A stretch of DNA of 64,000 bases from Nostoc sp. UHCC 0870. Its GTDB lineage: Bacteria; Cyanobacteriota; Cyanobacteriia; Cyanobacteriales; Nostocaceae. The notes beneath the pieces were generated by a model, which saw only the letters and a program-made list of their open reading frames with translations, made no database searches and was not told where the DNA came from. The position numbers were made by a program, and so were the translations under genes. The stretch's first letter is position 1, and the number at the start of each line of letters is the position of its first letter. Shown one piece after another: positions 46,761 through 56,132 of the stretch. Location: the NCBI RefSeq assembly GCF_022063185.1, contig NZ_CP091913.1:3225501-3289500 (forward strand), in the 5' to 3' direction.

Positions 46761-47468
46761 ATGTCTAAATTTTTTCCAAATCCCAAAACCACACAACTTA
46801 ATTCAGATGTAGAGCTAATAGCATTTGATTGTCAAGACACCCTTGTGCAATTAGTCTATCTTGCTCCCGGAGCTAATTTTGCCCTACATCAACATCTAGA
46901 AAGTCAGATGGGGATGATAATTTCTGGACGTTTAGAAATGAACGTCAACGGCATTAAAGAAATTATCGAGCCACTGCAACAAGCTTACATTGCCAATGCT
47001 TATGTTCCTCATGGTTCTGTAAATATTTTTCCAGAAACAGCACTAGTATTCGATGTAAAACGTACTATAACTTCTTTGTCATCACCAAAAACTGACGAAG
47101 TGTTTCTCAAGGTATCGCCTAAAAACGATGAAATTACAGGACTACCATGCCAATTTCTTGTAGCTTCTTGGTTTGAAATTATCATCATGAAAATTCCACC
47201 AAGAGGTATCATCCCCCGACATCAATCTAATAGCGAACAAATGGGAATCATCCTCAACGGTCAGTTGACTATGACTGTGGGAGACGAACAACAGCAATTA
47301 GAATATGGTAGTATCTATTATGCTCCGGCTAATGTTTTTTGTGGGGGATATAATTCCTCTGATGAAACAGTATCTTTAGTGGAAATTTTGATTCTGCCTT
47401 GCTCTGATTTGTCTGCTCAAGAAGCTGCTTTAAGTAAAAGAACTGTGGGATCTTTAACTGCAACCTAG
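46761..47468 (+). CDS. aerE: Bicupin isomerase, AerE/BacB family
   Basis: 235 residues with two cupin barrels. Barrel 1: APGANFALHQHLESQMGMII and SGRLEMNVNG. Barrel 2: IPPRGIIPRHQSNSEQMGII and LNGQLTMTVGDEQQQLEYGS. Each carries the HxH/Q and later His metal-ligand pattern. BacB and AerE isomerise the dihydro-hydroxyphenylpyruvate made by the decarboxylase, moving a double bond into conjugation. The gene lies directly after the AerD homologue and before an SDR, the D-E-F order known from aeruginosin clusters, which strongly supports the pathway assignment. Confidence 0.9.
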   Translation: MSKFFPNPKTTQLNSDVELIAFDCQDTLVQLVYLAPGANFALHQHLESQMGMIISGRLEMNVNGIKEIIEPLQQAYIANAYVPHGSVNIFPETALVFDVKRTITSLSSPKTDEVFLKVSPKNDEITGLPCQFLVASWFEIIIMKIPPRGIIPRHQSNSEQMGIILNGQLTMTVGDEQQQLEYGSIYYAPANVFCGGYNSSDETVSLVEILILPCSDLSAQEAALSKRTVGSLTAT

Positions 47469-47481
47469 AGGACTATTGAGC

Positions 47482-48276
47482 ATGGATTTAGGACTAATAG
47501 GGAAAGTAGCCTTAGTGACAGGTGCTAGTGCTGGTATTGGTTATGCCATATCTGAAAAACTAGCAGCAGAAGGCTGTAATTTAATAATTTGTGGGAGAAA
47601 TGCCGACAGATTAGAACAAGCATATCAAAAATTGCTTGACTCTCCAGCCAAAATCATTACCTGCTGTGCTGATGTTCAGAAAGTAACTGAATCGGAAAAA
47701 TTAGTGCAGTTAGCCCTCAATGAATTTGGTAAAATTGATATATTGGTAAATAATTCCGATGGGGCTAAATTTTCTAGCAGTGCAGTAGAAAACCTATCTG
47801 ATGAAGATTGGACAACTGTATTTGAAGGCAAATTAATGGGCTATATCCGCATGACCAATCTGGTTTTACCTCCTATGAAAAATCAGCAATGGGGCAGAAT
47901 AGTCAATATTATTGGTACATCTGGAAAAGAACCTTCCCCTCGTTTAATTAAATCAGGAGTAGCGAATGCAGCATTAATCAACTTTACTAAGTCAGTGGCT
48001 ACCCAAGTTGCCCAATGGAATGTATTAGTTAACTCTGTCAACCCTGGGATTATTGATACTCCCAGACATAGAGAATATCTAGAAGTATTTGCCCAAAAAG
48101 AAGACCGCAATATTGAGGCGATTATAGAAGGAATAGATCAAACTATTCCTATAGGTCGTCGCGGACTTTCTAGTGAGGTAGCCAATTTAGTGGCTTTTCT
48201 CAGTTCAGAATGCGCCAGTTATATAACAGGTGTAAATATTCCAGTCGATGGCGGATTATCTAAAGCAGCTTTTTAA
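47482..48276 (+). CDS. Short-chain dehydrogenase/reductase (AerF position)
   Basis: I use ATG 47482 (MDLGLIGKVALVTGASAGIG), preceded by AGAGGA; TTG 47476 adds two residues. About 264 residues of classical SDR fold: cofactor loop VTGASAGIGYAISEK, IDILVNNSDG (variant of NNAG, Ala replaced), a Ser-containing strand VNIIGTSGKEP and IPVDGGLSKAAF at the end. The usual catalytic YxxxK is not at its normal place: after GKEPSPRLIKSGVANAALIN the Tyr seems missing, as in some BacC/AerF-like or 7-alpha-HSD-like SDRs. Probably a reductase or isomerase step in the Choi-type amino acid. Confidence 0.85.
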   Translation: MDLGLIGKVALVTGASAGIGYAISEKLAAEGCNLIICGRNADRLEQAYQKLLDSPAKIITCCADVQKVTESEKLVQLALNEFGKIDILVNNSDGAKFSSSAVENLSDEDWTTVFEGKLMGYIRMTNLVLPPMKNQQWGRIVNIIGTSGKEPSPRLIKSGVANAALINFTKSVATQVAQWNVLVNSVNPGIIDTPRHREYLEVFAQKEDRNIEAIIEGIDQTIPIGRRGLSSEVANLVAFLSSECASYITGVNIPVDGGLSKAAF

Positions 48277-48349
48277 TAACGCAAATTAGGTATAAATAAT
48301 TTAGCCGTAAAAAATCTAAATACTTTCCCTATTTAAACTGCATTCTATT

Positions 48350-48460
48350 CTAGTACAGCACGGCGTAAATAAACATACCATTCAAAATCTCTGAAAACCT
48401 TATGCTGTATTCATTTTGAATTTTGAATTTTGAATTTTGAATTCCGCCTTGCGGTACTAG
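48350..48460. mobile_element. MITE-like element, copy 2 (111 bp)
   Basis: Bounded by CTAGTACAGCACGGCGTA and the inverted end TCCGCCTTGCGGTACTAG. The interior (AAATAAACATACCATTC; GCTGTATTCATTTTGAAT; TTTTGAA heptamers) is the reverse complement of the element at 28600-28740 without its nested insertion. It sits 40 bases upstream of NRPS 2, where it splits the otherwise tight run of cluster genes. Confidence 0.72.
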
Positions 48461-48499
48461 GTAGTTAATTTTAAGAAAATATATTACAAAAACATCAAA

Positions 48500-51400
48500 A
48501 TGGTAGCCATACAAAATCAAAATAAAACCAAAGATATCGAAGCCATATATCCCCTTTCGGCAATGCAGCAGGGGATGTTATTTCATACTCTTTATCAGCC
48601 AGAGTCAAGAATATACTTTGAGCAATTTCGCTTCACTCTGCATGGGGATTTAAATCAGAGTGCGTTTGAGCAAGCTTGGCAACAAGTAGTACAGAGACAC
48701 TCGGCTTTACGGACTCTTTTCGTTTGGAAGAACCGTAAACAGCCAGTCCAAGTAGTGCGTAAACAGGTGAATTTACCTTGGATTAACAAGGACTTGCGTT
48801 TACTCTCAACAGAAGAACAGCAAACACAAATTAACTATTTCTTAAACACCGATAAAGAGCAAAGTTTTGAACTTGACAAAGCTCCCTTGATGCGGTTTGT
48901 TTTATTTCGGTTAGCCGACGAGACTTATCATTTTATTTGGAGCTTTCATCATATATTGCTGGATGGTTGGAGTTGGCCGATTATCTTCAAAGAAATCTTT
49001 GCTTTTTATGATGCCATCACCAAGAATCAACAATTATATTTAACTCCATCTCGCCCTTACCGAGACTATATTAATTGGTTGCAGCAACAAGATTTATCTG
49101 ATGCAGAGGAATTTTGGCGGCGGAATCTCGAAGGTTTTACTGCTTCTACCCCTCTCGTTGTAGAACAAACTGTAGGGCAGATTGCTCACCAGCAAACCAA
49201 TTATATTCGACACCAGCATCTATCAACCGAGGCAACTACTCAATTAAAATCTTTTGCCCAACAACATCATCTCACCGTCTCTACCTTGGTGCAGGCAGGT
49301 TGGGCATTATTATTGAGTCGCTACAGTGGTGAGTCGGATGTAGTATTTGGGGCTACAGTATCCGGTCGTCCTCATGACTTATCTAGTGTTGAGTCGATGG
49401 TAGGTTTGTTTATTAATACCTTACCTGTACGGGTAAAAATTCCCGAAACACCTGATTTATTGCCTTGGCTAGTGCAGTTGCAACAAGAACATATAGAACG
49501 GGAGCAGTATTCATACACCTCATTGGTAGATATTCAAGGCGTAAGTGAGATTCCTCGGAATCAACCTTTGTTTGAAAGCATTGTGGTATTTGAAAATTAT
49601 CCTGTCAACGCAACCTTACAAGCACTACCGGGAAATTTGAGCATAGGCGATCGCCAAGCCTTGGGAGAAACCAATTATCCCTTAACGATAGTTGCAATTC
49701 CCGGTGAAGAACTGGTGATCAAAATTAACTACAACCGCGATCGCTTTGATGCAGATACTATTGACCGAATGATTAGTCATTTACTCACCCTGTTGCAGGG
49801 GATTGTGACTAATCCTCATCGTAGTGCTGGCAAATTACCCCTACTCACACCAGCCGAACAAGATTTACTTTTAGGAGAATGGAACGCTACCCAAGCTGCC
49901 CAACCCATCAATGATTGCATCCATCGAGTATTTGAGCAGCAAGTTGCCAAAACACCCGCATCTGTGGCGGTGGTGTATGAGAATCAAAGTCTAACTTACC
50001 AAGAGTTAAATCAACGCGCCAATCAACTAGCCCACCATCTACAACATTTGGGTATCAAACCAGATGCACCAGTGGGAATTTGTCTAGAACGTTCCCTAGA
50101 GGCGGCAATTGCCATCTTAGCTACCCTCAAAGCTGGTGGTGCTTGCGTCCCCCTTGACCCTACTTATCCCCCGGAACGGTTAGCATTTATGCTGGCGGAT
50201 ACTTGTACAAGTGTTGTATTGACCCAAGCTAGTTTAAAAGGGATGGGGGATGGGAGATTAGAGACTAAAGTCATTTTGTTAGATGAGGGATGGGAAGAGA
50301 TAGCCCAAGAATCTGACACCAATCCTCAAACAGATGTACAACCGCATAACTTAGCTTACGTCATCTATACTTCAGGGTCTACAGGTACTCCTAAAGGTAC
50401 GCTTGTCCCCCATTTATCCCTCACCAATTTAATCGAACACCATCAAGCAAAGATGGCTACAGGCGTGGGTGTGCTTCAGTTTGCCTCCCTAAGCTTTGAT
50501 GTCAGCTATCATGAAATATTTGCGGCGTGGGGTTTGGGTGGCACACTGTATATGATTCCCGAAGGCGATCGCAAAGACTTAGATAAATTAATTAAATTAC
50601 TGGCTCAAGCACCAATTGCGAAAGTCTTCCTTCCCGTCACCCTCTGGCAACAATTAGCAGAAATATACGGAGAAGAAGCACATCTATTTAAAAACATTAG
50701 AGAAGCGATCGCCTGTGGCGAACAACTCCAGATTACCCAACCAATGATTAAGCTATTCCAACGTCTGGAGAATTGTAGACTCTATAATTTCTACGGGCCA
50801 ACGGAAGCAGATTTAGTTACAGCTTATACCTTTAGTCAGCAGCCAGAAACATGGCCGATTTATCCCCCCATTGGTAAACCTGCCGTTAACGTGCAAGTTT
50901 ATCTATTAGACTGCAATTTCCAACCCGTACCCATCGGCGTTCCTGGGGAACTCTACGTTAGCGGTGATGGTTTATCTCATGGCTACCTCAACCGCCCAGA
51001 TTTGACAGAGCAAAAATTTGTCCCCAATCCCTTTGACAATTCAAAATTATATAAAACAGGGGACTTAGCTAAATACCTCAGCGATGGGAATATCGAATTT
51101 TTGGGGCGGATAGACGACTTAGTCAAAGTCCGGGGTTTTCGGGTGGAACTGGGTGAAGTTGAAGCAGTCTTGAGTAAACATCCCCAAATTAACCAAGCCG
51201 TCGCTAAGGTGTTTGGACAAAGTGCTAGGGAAAAATATTTAGTCGCTTACTTTGTCGCCATTCAAGGACAGACAGTCACCGTTGAAGAGTTGCGTACTTT
51301 CCTAGAAGACCAATTGCCAGATTACATGATTCCCTCGGCTTTTGTGCAGTTGGATTCCTTTCCCTTAACCCCTAATGGTAAAGTTAATCGTCGCGCTTTA

Positions 51401-53347
51401 AAAGAACCAACAAATAGCCGACCAGAATTAGCCCAAACTTTTGTTGCACCCCGGACACCCACAGAAGAAATTTTGGCAGGTATTTGGAGGGATGTTTTAG
51501 GACTAGAACAAATCGGCATTTACGACAACTTCTTTAATTTGGGAGGACATTCTTTACTTGCCACCCAAGTTATTTCTCTGACCCGTAAAGCATTTAAGAT
51601 AGAATTACCCTTGCGGAGTTTATTTGAATCTCCAGCGATCGCCACATTAGCTAGAACAGTTGAGACGACTAGCCAGCAAGAACTTATACCAGAAATCGTA
51701 CCTTTAAAAGTCGGGCAATCTGAACACGCAATCCAGCCAATTTCCCTAACTCAGCTAGAGCTTTGGTTTTTCGAGCAATTCTATCCTGGTAATCCTGTAT
51801 ACAACCTTCCCCTAGTCTATCGCGTCACAGGTCTGCTGGATGTGAAAGCATTGGAGCAGAGTTTAAGAGAAATTGCCCGGCGACACGAAACATTGCGAAC
51901 CACCTTTAAGGTTAAAAATGGACAAGTGGTTTATGCAATTTCCCCTGAACCTGTATTTGATTTTACCGTAGTAGACGCACAAGACATATCTGAAGCGAAA
52001 CGCCAAGCAGAGAAAGAAATTAAGCAGCCCTTCGATTTGGCACAGGGGCCTCTATTGCGGAGTAAGCTTTGGCGGTTGAGTGAAACAGAGCATTTACTTG
52101 TTGTCACTACACACCATATTGTCGCCGATGGTTGGTCTTTCAGCGTATTGACCCAAGAAATGGCCAGCCTTTACGAAGCCTTTTCTCAAGGTAAACCCTC
52201 ACCCCTGAAGGAGTTACCCATCCAATATGCAGACTTTGCACATTGGCAAAGACAATTATTGCAGGGTCAAACCTTAGAATCACAGATGCAATTCTGGAAA
52301 CAAAATCTAGGTGTCACCCCTCCAGTATTGAAACTACCAACTGACTATCCACGCCCGTCAGTGCGAACCTTCACAGGTGCGCGTCATACCTTAGTAATTT
52401 CTCAAGACTTAACCAAAGCACTGAAAAACTTGAGTCAACAGGAAGGCGCAACCTTATTTATGACCTTGTTAGCAGCACTCAATACATTACTTTTCTGCTA
52501 CACAGGACAACCAGACATCATTGTGAGTACCACAGTTGCCAATCGTACCCGCCCAGAAGCAGAACAGCTGATTGGTTTCTTTGTCCAATTACTGCCATTC
52601 TGCACCAACTTAGAAGGCAATCCCACCTTTCGAGAACTACTGCGGCGAGTCCGGGAAGTAGCTTTAGGAGTGTATGCACATCAAGAAATGCCCTTCATCA
52701 AACTATTAGAAGAACTGCAAATAGTGAGAGACTCTAGTCAAACACTACTTGCTCAAGTGATGTTTGTCTTCCAAAACATTCCAGAAGATGATTTAAACCT
52801 AGCAAATTTGACCTTAAAGGAGGAATTTATTGCCACAGATACCAAAGACACAGCAGAATTTGATTTAAATCTGACACTCCAAGAAACATCAGAGGGAATT
52901 GAAGGGGCTTTTGCTTACAGAACTGATTTATTTACAGCTAATACTATCAGCAGAATGGTAACTATATTTCAAAATATACTGGAATATATAGTTACTAATC
53001 CTGAACAACGTCTTGGTGAACTGCCCTTTTTAAATGAAGGCGAAACTTTGCCATTTCAAAATAGCAAATTACCCATAGCTAACAACAATTCTCAGCATGA
53101 ATTTACTGAACCTAGTAACCCTATAGAAGAAGCCCTATTAGCTATTTGGAAAGAAATATTAGGGTTAGAACATATCAGCACTCAAGATAACTTTTTTGAC
53201 CTGGGAGGACATTCCGCACTAGTTCTACAACTCACATACAAATTACAACAAGCTTTGCAAATAGAATTACCCTTAGTTGCTCTATTTGAAAAAGTTACCA
53301 TTGTTCAGCAAGCAGAAACTATCCGCAATTTACATCCTGCTCTCTAA
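48500..53347 (+). CDS. NRPS 2: C-A-PCP-C-PCP, no thioesterase
   Basis: 1615 residues. Order: C domain opening with YPLSAMQQGMLFHTLY and active site FHHILLDGW (about 150), of the type that accepts a D-residue donor, fitting the E domain of NRPS 1; A domain (YTSGSTGTPKGT near 624; FDVSYHEIF near 666; NFYGPTEADLV near 763; PNGKVNR); PCP (LGGHSLLA near 1013); second C domain (THHIVADGWS near 1203); final PCP (LGGHSALV near 1567). My reading of the specificity code, DVHFICFLVK, is not one I can match; the context suggests a Choi- or Abn-type bicyclic imino acid, as for AerG. The second C domain has no A partner and may join the chain to a free amine, replacing a thioesterase for release. Confidence 0.93.
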   Translation: MVAIQNQNKTKDIEAIYPLSAMQQGMLFHTLYQPESRIYFEQFRFTLHGDLNQSAFEQAWQQVVQRHSALRTLFVWKNRKQPVQVVRKQVNLPWINKDLRLLSTEEQQTQINYFLNTDKEQSFELDKAPLMRFVLFRLADETYHFIWSFHHILLDGWSWPIIFKEIFAFYDAITKNQQLYLTPSRPYRDYINWLQQQDLSDAEEFWRRNLEGFTASTPLVVEQTVGQIAHQQTNYIRHQHLSTEATTQLKSFAQQHHLTVSTLVQAGWALLLSRYSGESDVVFGATVSGRPHDLSSVESMVGLFINTLPVRVKIPETPDLLPWLVQLQQEHIEREQYSYTSLVDIQGVSEIPRNQPLFESIVVFENYPVNATLQALPGNLSIGDRQALGETNYPLTIVAIPGEELVIKINYNRDRFDADTIDRMISHLLTLLQGIVTNPHRSAGKLPLLTPAEQDLLLGEWNATQAAQPINDCIHRVFEQQVAKTPASVAVVYENQSLTYQELNQRANQLAHHLQHLGIKPDAPVGICLERSLEAAIAILATLKAGGACVPLDPTYPPERLAFMLADTCTSVVLTQASLKGMGDGRLETKVILLDEGWEEIAQESDTNPQTDVQPHNLAYVIYTSGSTGTPKGTLVPHLSLTNLIEHHQAKMATGVGVLQFASLSFDVSYHEIFAAWGLGGTLYMIPEGDRKDLDKLIKLLAQAPIAKVFLPVTLWQQLAEIYGEEAHLFKNIREAIACGEQLQITQPMIKLFQRLENCRLYNFYGPTEADLVTAYTFSQQPETWPIYPPIGKPAVNVQVYLLDCNFQPVPIGVPGELYVSGDGLSHGYLNRPDLTEQKFVPNPFDNSKLYKTGDLAKYLSDGNIEFLGRIDDLVKVRGFRVELGEVEAVLSKHPQINQAVAKVFGQSAREKYLVAYFVAIQGQTVTVEELRTFLEDQLPDYMIPSAFVQLDSFPLTPNGKVNRRALKEPTNSRPELAQTFVAPRTPTEEILAGIWRDVLGLEQIGIYDNFFNLGGHSLLATQVISLTRKAFKIELPLRSLFESPAIATLARTVETTSQQELIPEIVPLKVGQSEHAIQPISLTQLELWFFEQFYPGNPVYNLPLVYRVTGLLDVKALEQSLREIARRHETLRTTFKVKNGQVVYAISPEPVFDFTVVDAQDISEAKRQAEKEIKQPFDLAQGPLLRSKLWRLSETEHLLVVTTHHIVADGWSFSVLTQEMASLYEAFSQGKPSPLKELPIQYADFAHWQRQLLQGQTLESQMQFWKQNLGVTPPVLKLPTDYPRPSVRTFTGARHTLVISQDLTKALKNLSQQEGATLFMTLLAALNTLLFCYTGQPDIIVSTTVANRTRPEAEQLIGFFVQLLPFCTNLEGNPTFRELLRRVREVALGVYAHQEMPFIKLLEELQIVRDSSQTLLAQVMFVFQNIPEDDLNLANLTLKEEFIATDTKDTAEFDLNLTLQETSEGIEGAFAYRTDLFTANTISRMVTIFQNILEYIVTNPEQRLGELPFLNEGETLPFQNSKLPIANNNSQHEFTEPSNPIEEALLAIWKEILGLEHISTQDNFFDLGGHSALVLQLTYKLQQALQIELPLVALFEKVTIVQQAETIRNLHPAL

Positions 53348-53421
53348 CTCCTCCTCTCTGCGCCTCTGCGCCTCTGCGTGATCAATAATCTTAAAATCAC
53401 CCTTACTCTAACGAAACAACT

Positions 53422-54198
53422 GTGAAACCCTCCCTTTTTGACCTAACAGGTAAAGTTGCCATTATCACCGGATCTGCACGAGGTATCGGCAGAGCCATAG
53501 CACAAGGATTAGCATCTGTAGGCACAAAGGTTGTAATTGCCGATATTAAAGCACCAGAAGCCGAAAAAATAGCCCAAATAATTCAAGAGGCTGGAGGGGA
53601 AGCGATCGCCATTCCCACCGATGTCAGAAATCGCCAAGACTGTTTACAGCTAATTGAGCAAACCATAGGCTACTATCAACGGCTGGACATTATGGTGTGT
53701 AATGCCGGCATTGACATCATCAAACCGGCGGCTGACTTAGAAGAATTAGAGTGGGATAACATCATCAACGTCAATCTCAAAGGATACTTCCACTGCGCGC
53801 AACTGGCGGCGCGACAAATGATTGAGCAAGGTACAGGCGGCTCAATTATCATGAACTCTTCCATTGGCGGCGTAGTGGGAATCGGTGGTTCGGCGGCTTA
53901 CACAGCATCAAAAGGAGGGGTAAATTTACTAGTGCGATCGCTAGCTCTAGAATGGGCAGATCATCAGATTCGAGTCAATGCTTTTGCTCCTGGCTATATC
54001 GACAACATCATGGAAGGTACGGAAGGATTTAGGCGATCGCCACAAGAGGATCAGCAACATCTGAGTGCTGTGATTCCCATGCAGCGACGCGGTAAACCAG
54101 AAGAACTCATCGGGCCAGTCATATTTCTTGCCTCTGAAGCAGCCTCCTATGTAACGGGGGCAGTTTTGATGGTGGATGGGGGATACAGTGCCATGTAG
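53422..54198 (+). CDS. Short-chain dehydrogenase/reductase
   Basis: 258 residues from GTG 53422 (MKPSLFDLTGKVAIITGSAR). Classical SDR with all motifs: cofactor loop TGSARGIGRAIAQGLA, NAGI (VCNAGIDIIKP), catalytic Ser in IIMNSSIGGVV, YTASK (AAYTASKGGVNLLV; Tyr and Lys) and the C-terminal VTGAVLMVDGGYSAM. The type is like 3-oxoacyl-ACP reductase or glucose dehydrogenase. Unlike the SDR at 47482, its catalytic residues are intact, so it is the better candidate for a true ketoreduction, for example of a ring carbonyl in the bicyclic residue or of a sugar. It lies between NRPS 2 and the solute-binding protein gene. Confidence 0.9.
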   Translation: MKPSLFDLTGKVAIITGSARGIGRAIAQGLASVGTKVVIADIKAPEAEKIAQIIQEAGGEAIAIPTDVRNRQDCLQLIEQTIGYYQRLDIMVCNAGIDIIKPAADLEELEWDNIINVNLKGYFHCAQLAARQMIEQGTGGSIIMNSSIGGVVGIGGSAAYTASKGGVNLLVRSLALEWADHQIRVNAFAPGYIDNIMEGTEGFRRSPQEDQQHLSAVIPMQRRGKPEELIGPVIFLASEAASYVTGAVLMVDGGYSAM

Positions 54199-54230
54199 GG
54201 CAGATAAATGCAATTTCTGGGAACACAACT

Positions 54231-56021
54231 ATGGGAAGATTGAGCAAATTTAATGCTATCCGCCGTCGGCAATTGCCAGTTCTACTAGGATTTATCTTGG
54301 GGATTGTGGCGATCGCTGTAGCTAGTTGTGTGCAAACTCAGTTATTAGCTAAACCCGTAACCGCATCTCAAATCATTCTTAGTAGCCCTGTCGAACCCAA
54401 CACCTTTAATCCTCAGCTAATGGAGCAGGGAGGAGGTATTTTAATTTTCCTCTATGAAGGACTAATTTATGAAAATGGTCAAGGAGAAATTCAACCAGCG
54501 TTAGCTAAGTCATGGGATATTTCTGAAGACCAAAAGCACATTATTTTTACACTCAGGAAAGGACTGCAATGGTCAGATGGTAAACCTCTAAATGCTGATG
54601 ATGTGGTGTTTACTTATCAAGATATTTACACAAATCCTGCTATTCCTTCCTATGCCAAAGATTTTTTAGAAATAGGCGAAACTCGCAGCTTTCCTAAAGT
54701 GAGAAAGCTGGATAATTGGCGCGTTGAGTTTACCCTACCACAACCTTTTGCTCCCTTTCTTCGCACAACCAAACTAGAAATTTTACCTGCTCATATACTG
54801 CGAGACAGTATCATCAAAAAGGACTCCGCAGGTAGGCCACTATTTCTCTCAACCTGGGGTACAGATACTCCACCCAATCAAATTATCAGCAACGGTGCTT
54901 ATAAATTGGAGTCTTATGTTCCAGGTGAGCGAATAACTTTTCGCAAAAATCCCTATTACTGGCGGAAAGATTCTCAAAATCATACTCAGCCCTATATTGA
55001 CCGTATAATTATCAGTACGGTCAATAATAATGATACGGCATTAATTCAATTTCGTTCTGGAGGTCTTGATTTTATTCATGTCAATCCTAGTTATTTTTCC
55101 TTATTAAAACAAGAAGAAAAAAGAGGTAAATTCACAATCTATAACGGTGGTTCTCAGCCAGGAACTACAGCAATAATGTTTAATTTAAATACCGGGGTGA
55201 GAAATGGTCAGCCTTTAGTTAATCCAATAAAATCTCGCTGGTTCAATACAGTAGCATTCCGCCAAGCTGTTGCATATAGTATCAATCGCCAGGGTATGCT
55301 CAACAACCTATTTGCAGGGGTAGGATCGCTGCAAAATTCGCCCATTGCAGAACAGAGTCCTTACTATCTTGCTCCAACAGCAGGTTTACCAGTCTACGAC
55401 TATAACCCCCAAAAGGCAAAAACATTACTTCTCAAAGCAGGCTTTCGATACAACAATCAAAGTGAGTTATTTGATAGTGATGGGAATCGCGTCCGGTTTA
55501 CCATCAACGTCAATGTCAGTAATAAGATGTTGCAGAATATGGCCTCTTTGATTCAAGAAAATTTAAGCCAAATCGGAATTCAGGTAGATGTGAATTTGAT
55601 TCCCGTGGGATTGATTGTAGACAAATTAGCAAATCGTTTTGATTGGGATTGTCAGATTATTGATGGTTTTCCCATGTCCATAGAACCTCACGAAGCAGCA
55701 AATATTTGGTCTACTAAAGGGAATTGGCATTTTTTTAATCGTCAACCCCAAGCTGGACAAGTACCAATTACTGGACAACAGGTAGCAGATTGGGAACAAA
55801 AGATTGCTGATCTCTACATTCAAGGTGCAGCAGCAAATGAAGCAGATCGAAAACAAATTTATGCAGAAACTCAAAGGCTGAGTCAGGAATATCTACCGCT
55901 TATTTATCTTGTGAACTCTTTATCAATAGTGTCTGTACGCAACCGGATTCAAGGTGTGAGACATTCCGCTTTAAAAGGAACATTTTGGAATGTTTATGAA
56001 CTAAAAATCAATTCCTTGTAG
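54231..56021 (+). CDS. Family 5 extracellular solute-binding protein (peptide/nickel type)
   Basis: 596 residues. The N-terminus is basic then hydrophobic (RRQLPVLLGFILGIVAIAVA) with ASC, a likely lipidation Cys. The mature part is a SBP_bac_5 protein: IILSSPVEPNTFNPQLMEQG, IQPALAKSWDISEDQKHIIF, LRKGLQWSDGKPLNADDVVF and FRQAVAYSINRQGMLNNLF. Such proteins bind oligopeptides or nickel for ABC import. No cognate permease or ATPase is encoded in this part of the window, which makes it an orphan inside the peptide cluster. A role in holding the product or a precursor outside the inner membrane is possible. Start ATG 54231, 32 bases after the SDR. Confidence 0.88.
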   Translation: MGRLSKFNAIRRRQLPVLLGFILGIVAIAVASCVQTQLLAKPVTASQIILSSPVEPNTFNPQLMEQGGGILIFLYEGLIYENGQGEIQPALAKSWDISEDQKHIIFTLRKGLQWSDGKPLNADDVVFTYQDIYTNPAIPSYAKDFLEIGETRSFPKVRKLDNWRVEFTLPQPFAPFLRTTKLEILPAHILRDSIIKKDSAGRPLFLSTWGTDTPPNQIISNGAYKLESYVPGERITFRKNPYYWRKDSQNHTQPYIDRIIISTVNNNDTALIQFRSGGLDFIHVNPSYFSLLKQEEKRGKFTIYNGGSQPGTTAIMFNLNTGVRNGQPLVNPIKSRWFNTVAFRQAVAYSINRQGMLNNLFAGVGSLQNSPIAEQSPYYLAPTAGLPVYDYNPQKAKTLLLKAGFRYNNQSELFDSDGNRVRFTINVNVSNKMLQNMASLIQENLSQIGIQVDVNLIPVGLIVDKLANRFDWDCQIIDGFPMSIEPHEAANIWSTKGNWHFFNRQPQAGQVPITGQQVADWEQKIADLYIQGAAANEADRKQIYAETQRLSQEYLPLIYLVNSLSIVSVRNRIQGVRHSALKGTFWNVYELKINSL

Positions 56022-56132
56022 TACAAATCTTAATCAGGAAAAGATAACTATCAAATCCCCAGGTAGACTTCAATCAATAGCTAACACCCATTTTCAATCA
56101 AGAATTTTTTATTAACTTTTAAACAAATAATT

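Noticed and set aside
47009..47212. Antisense frames within the cluster genes, for example opposite the bicupin gene
   Set aside because: Shadow frames of well-supported genes with no independent start signals or homology.
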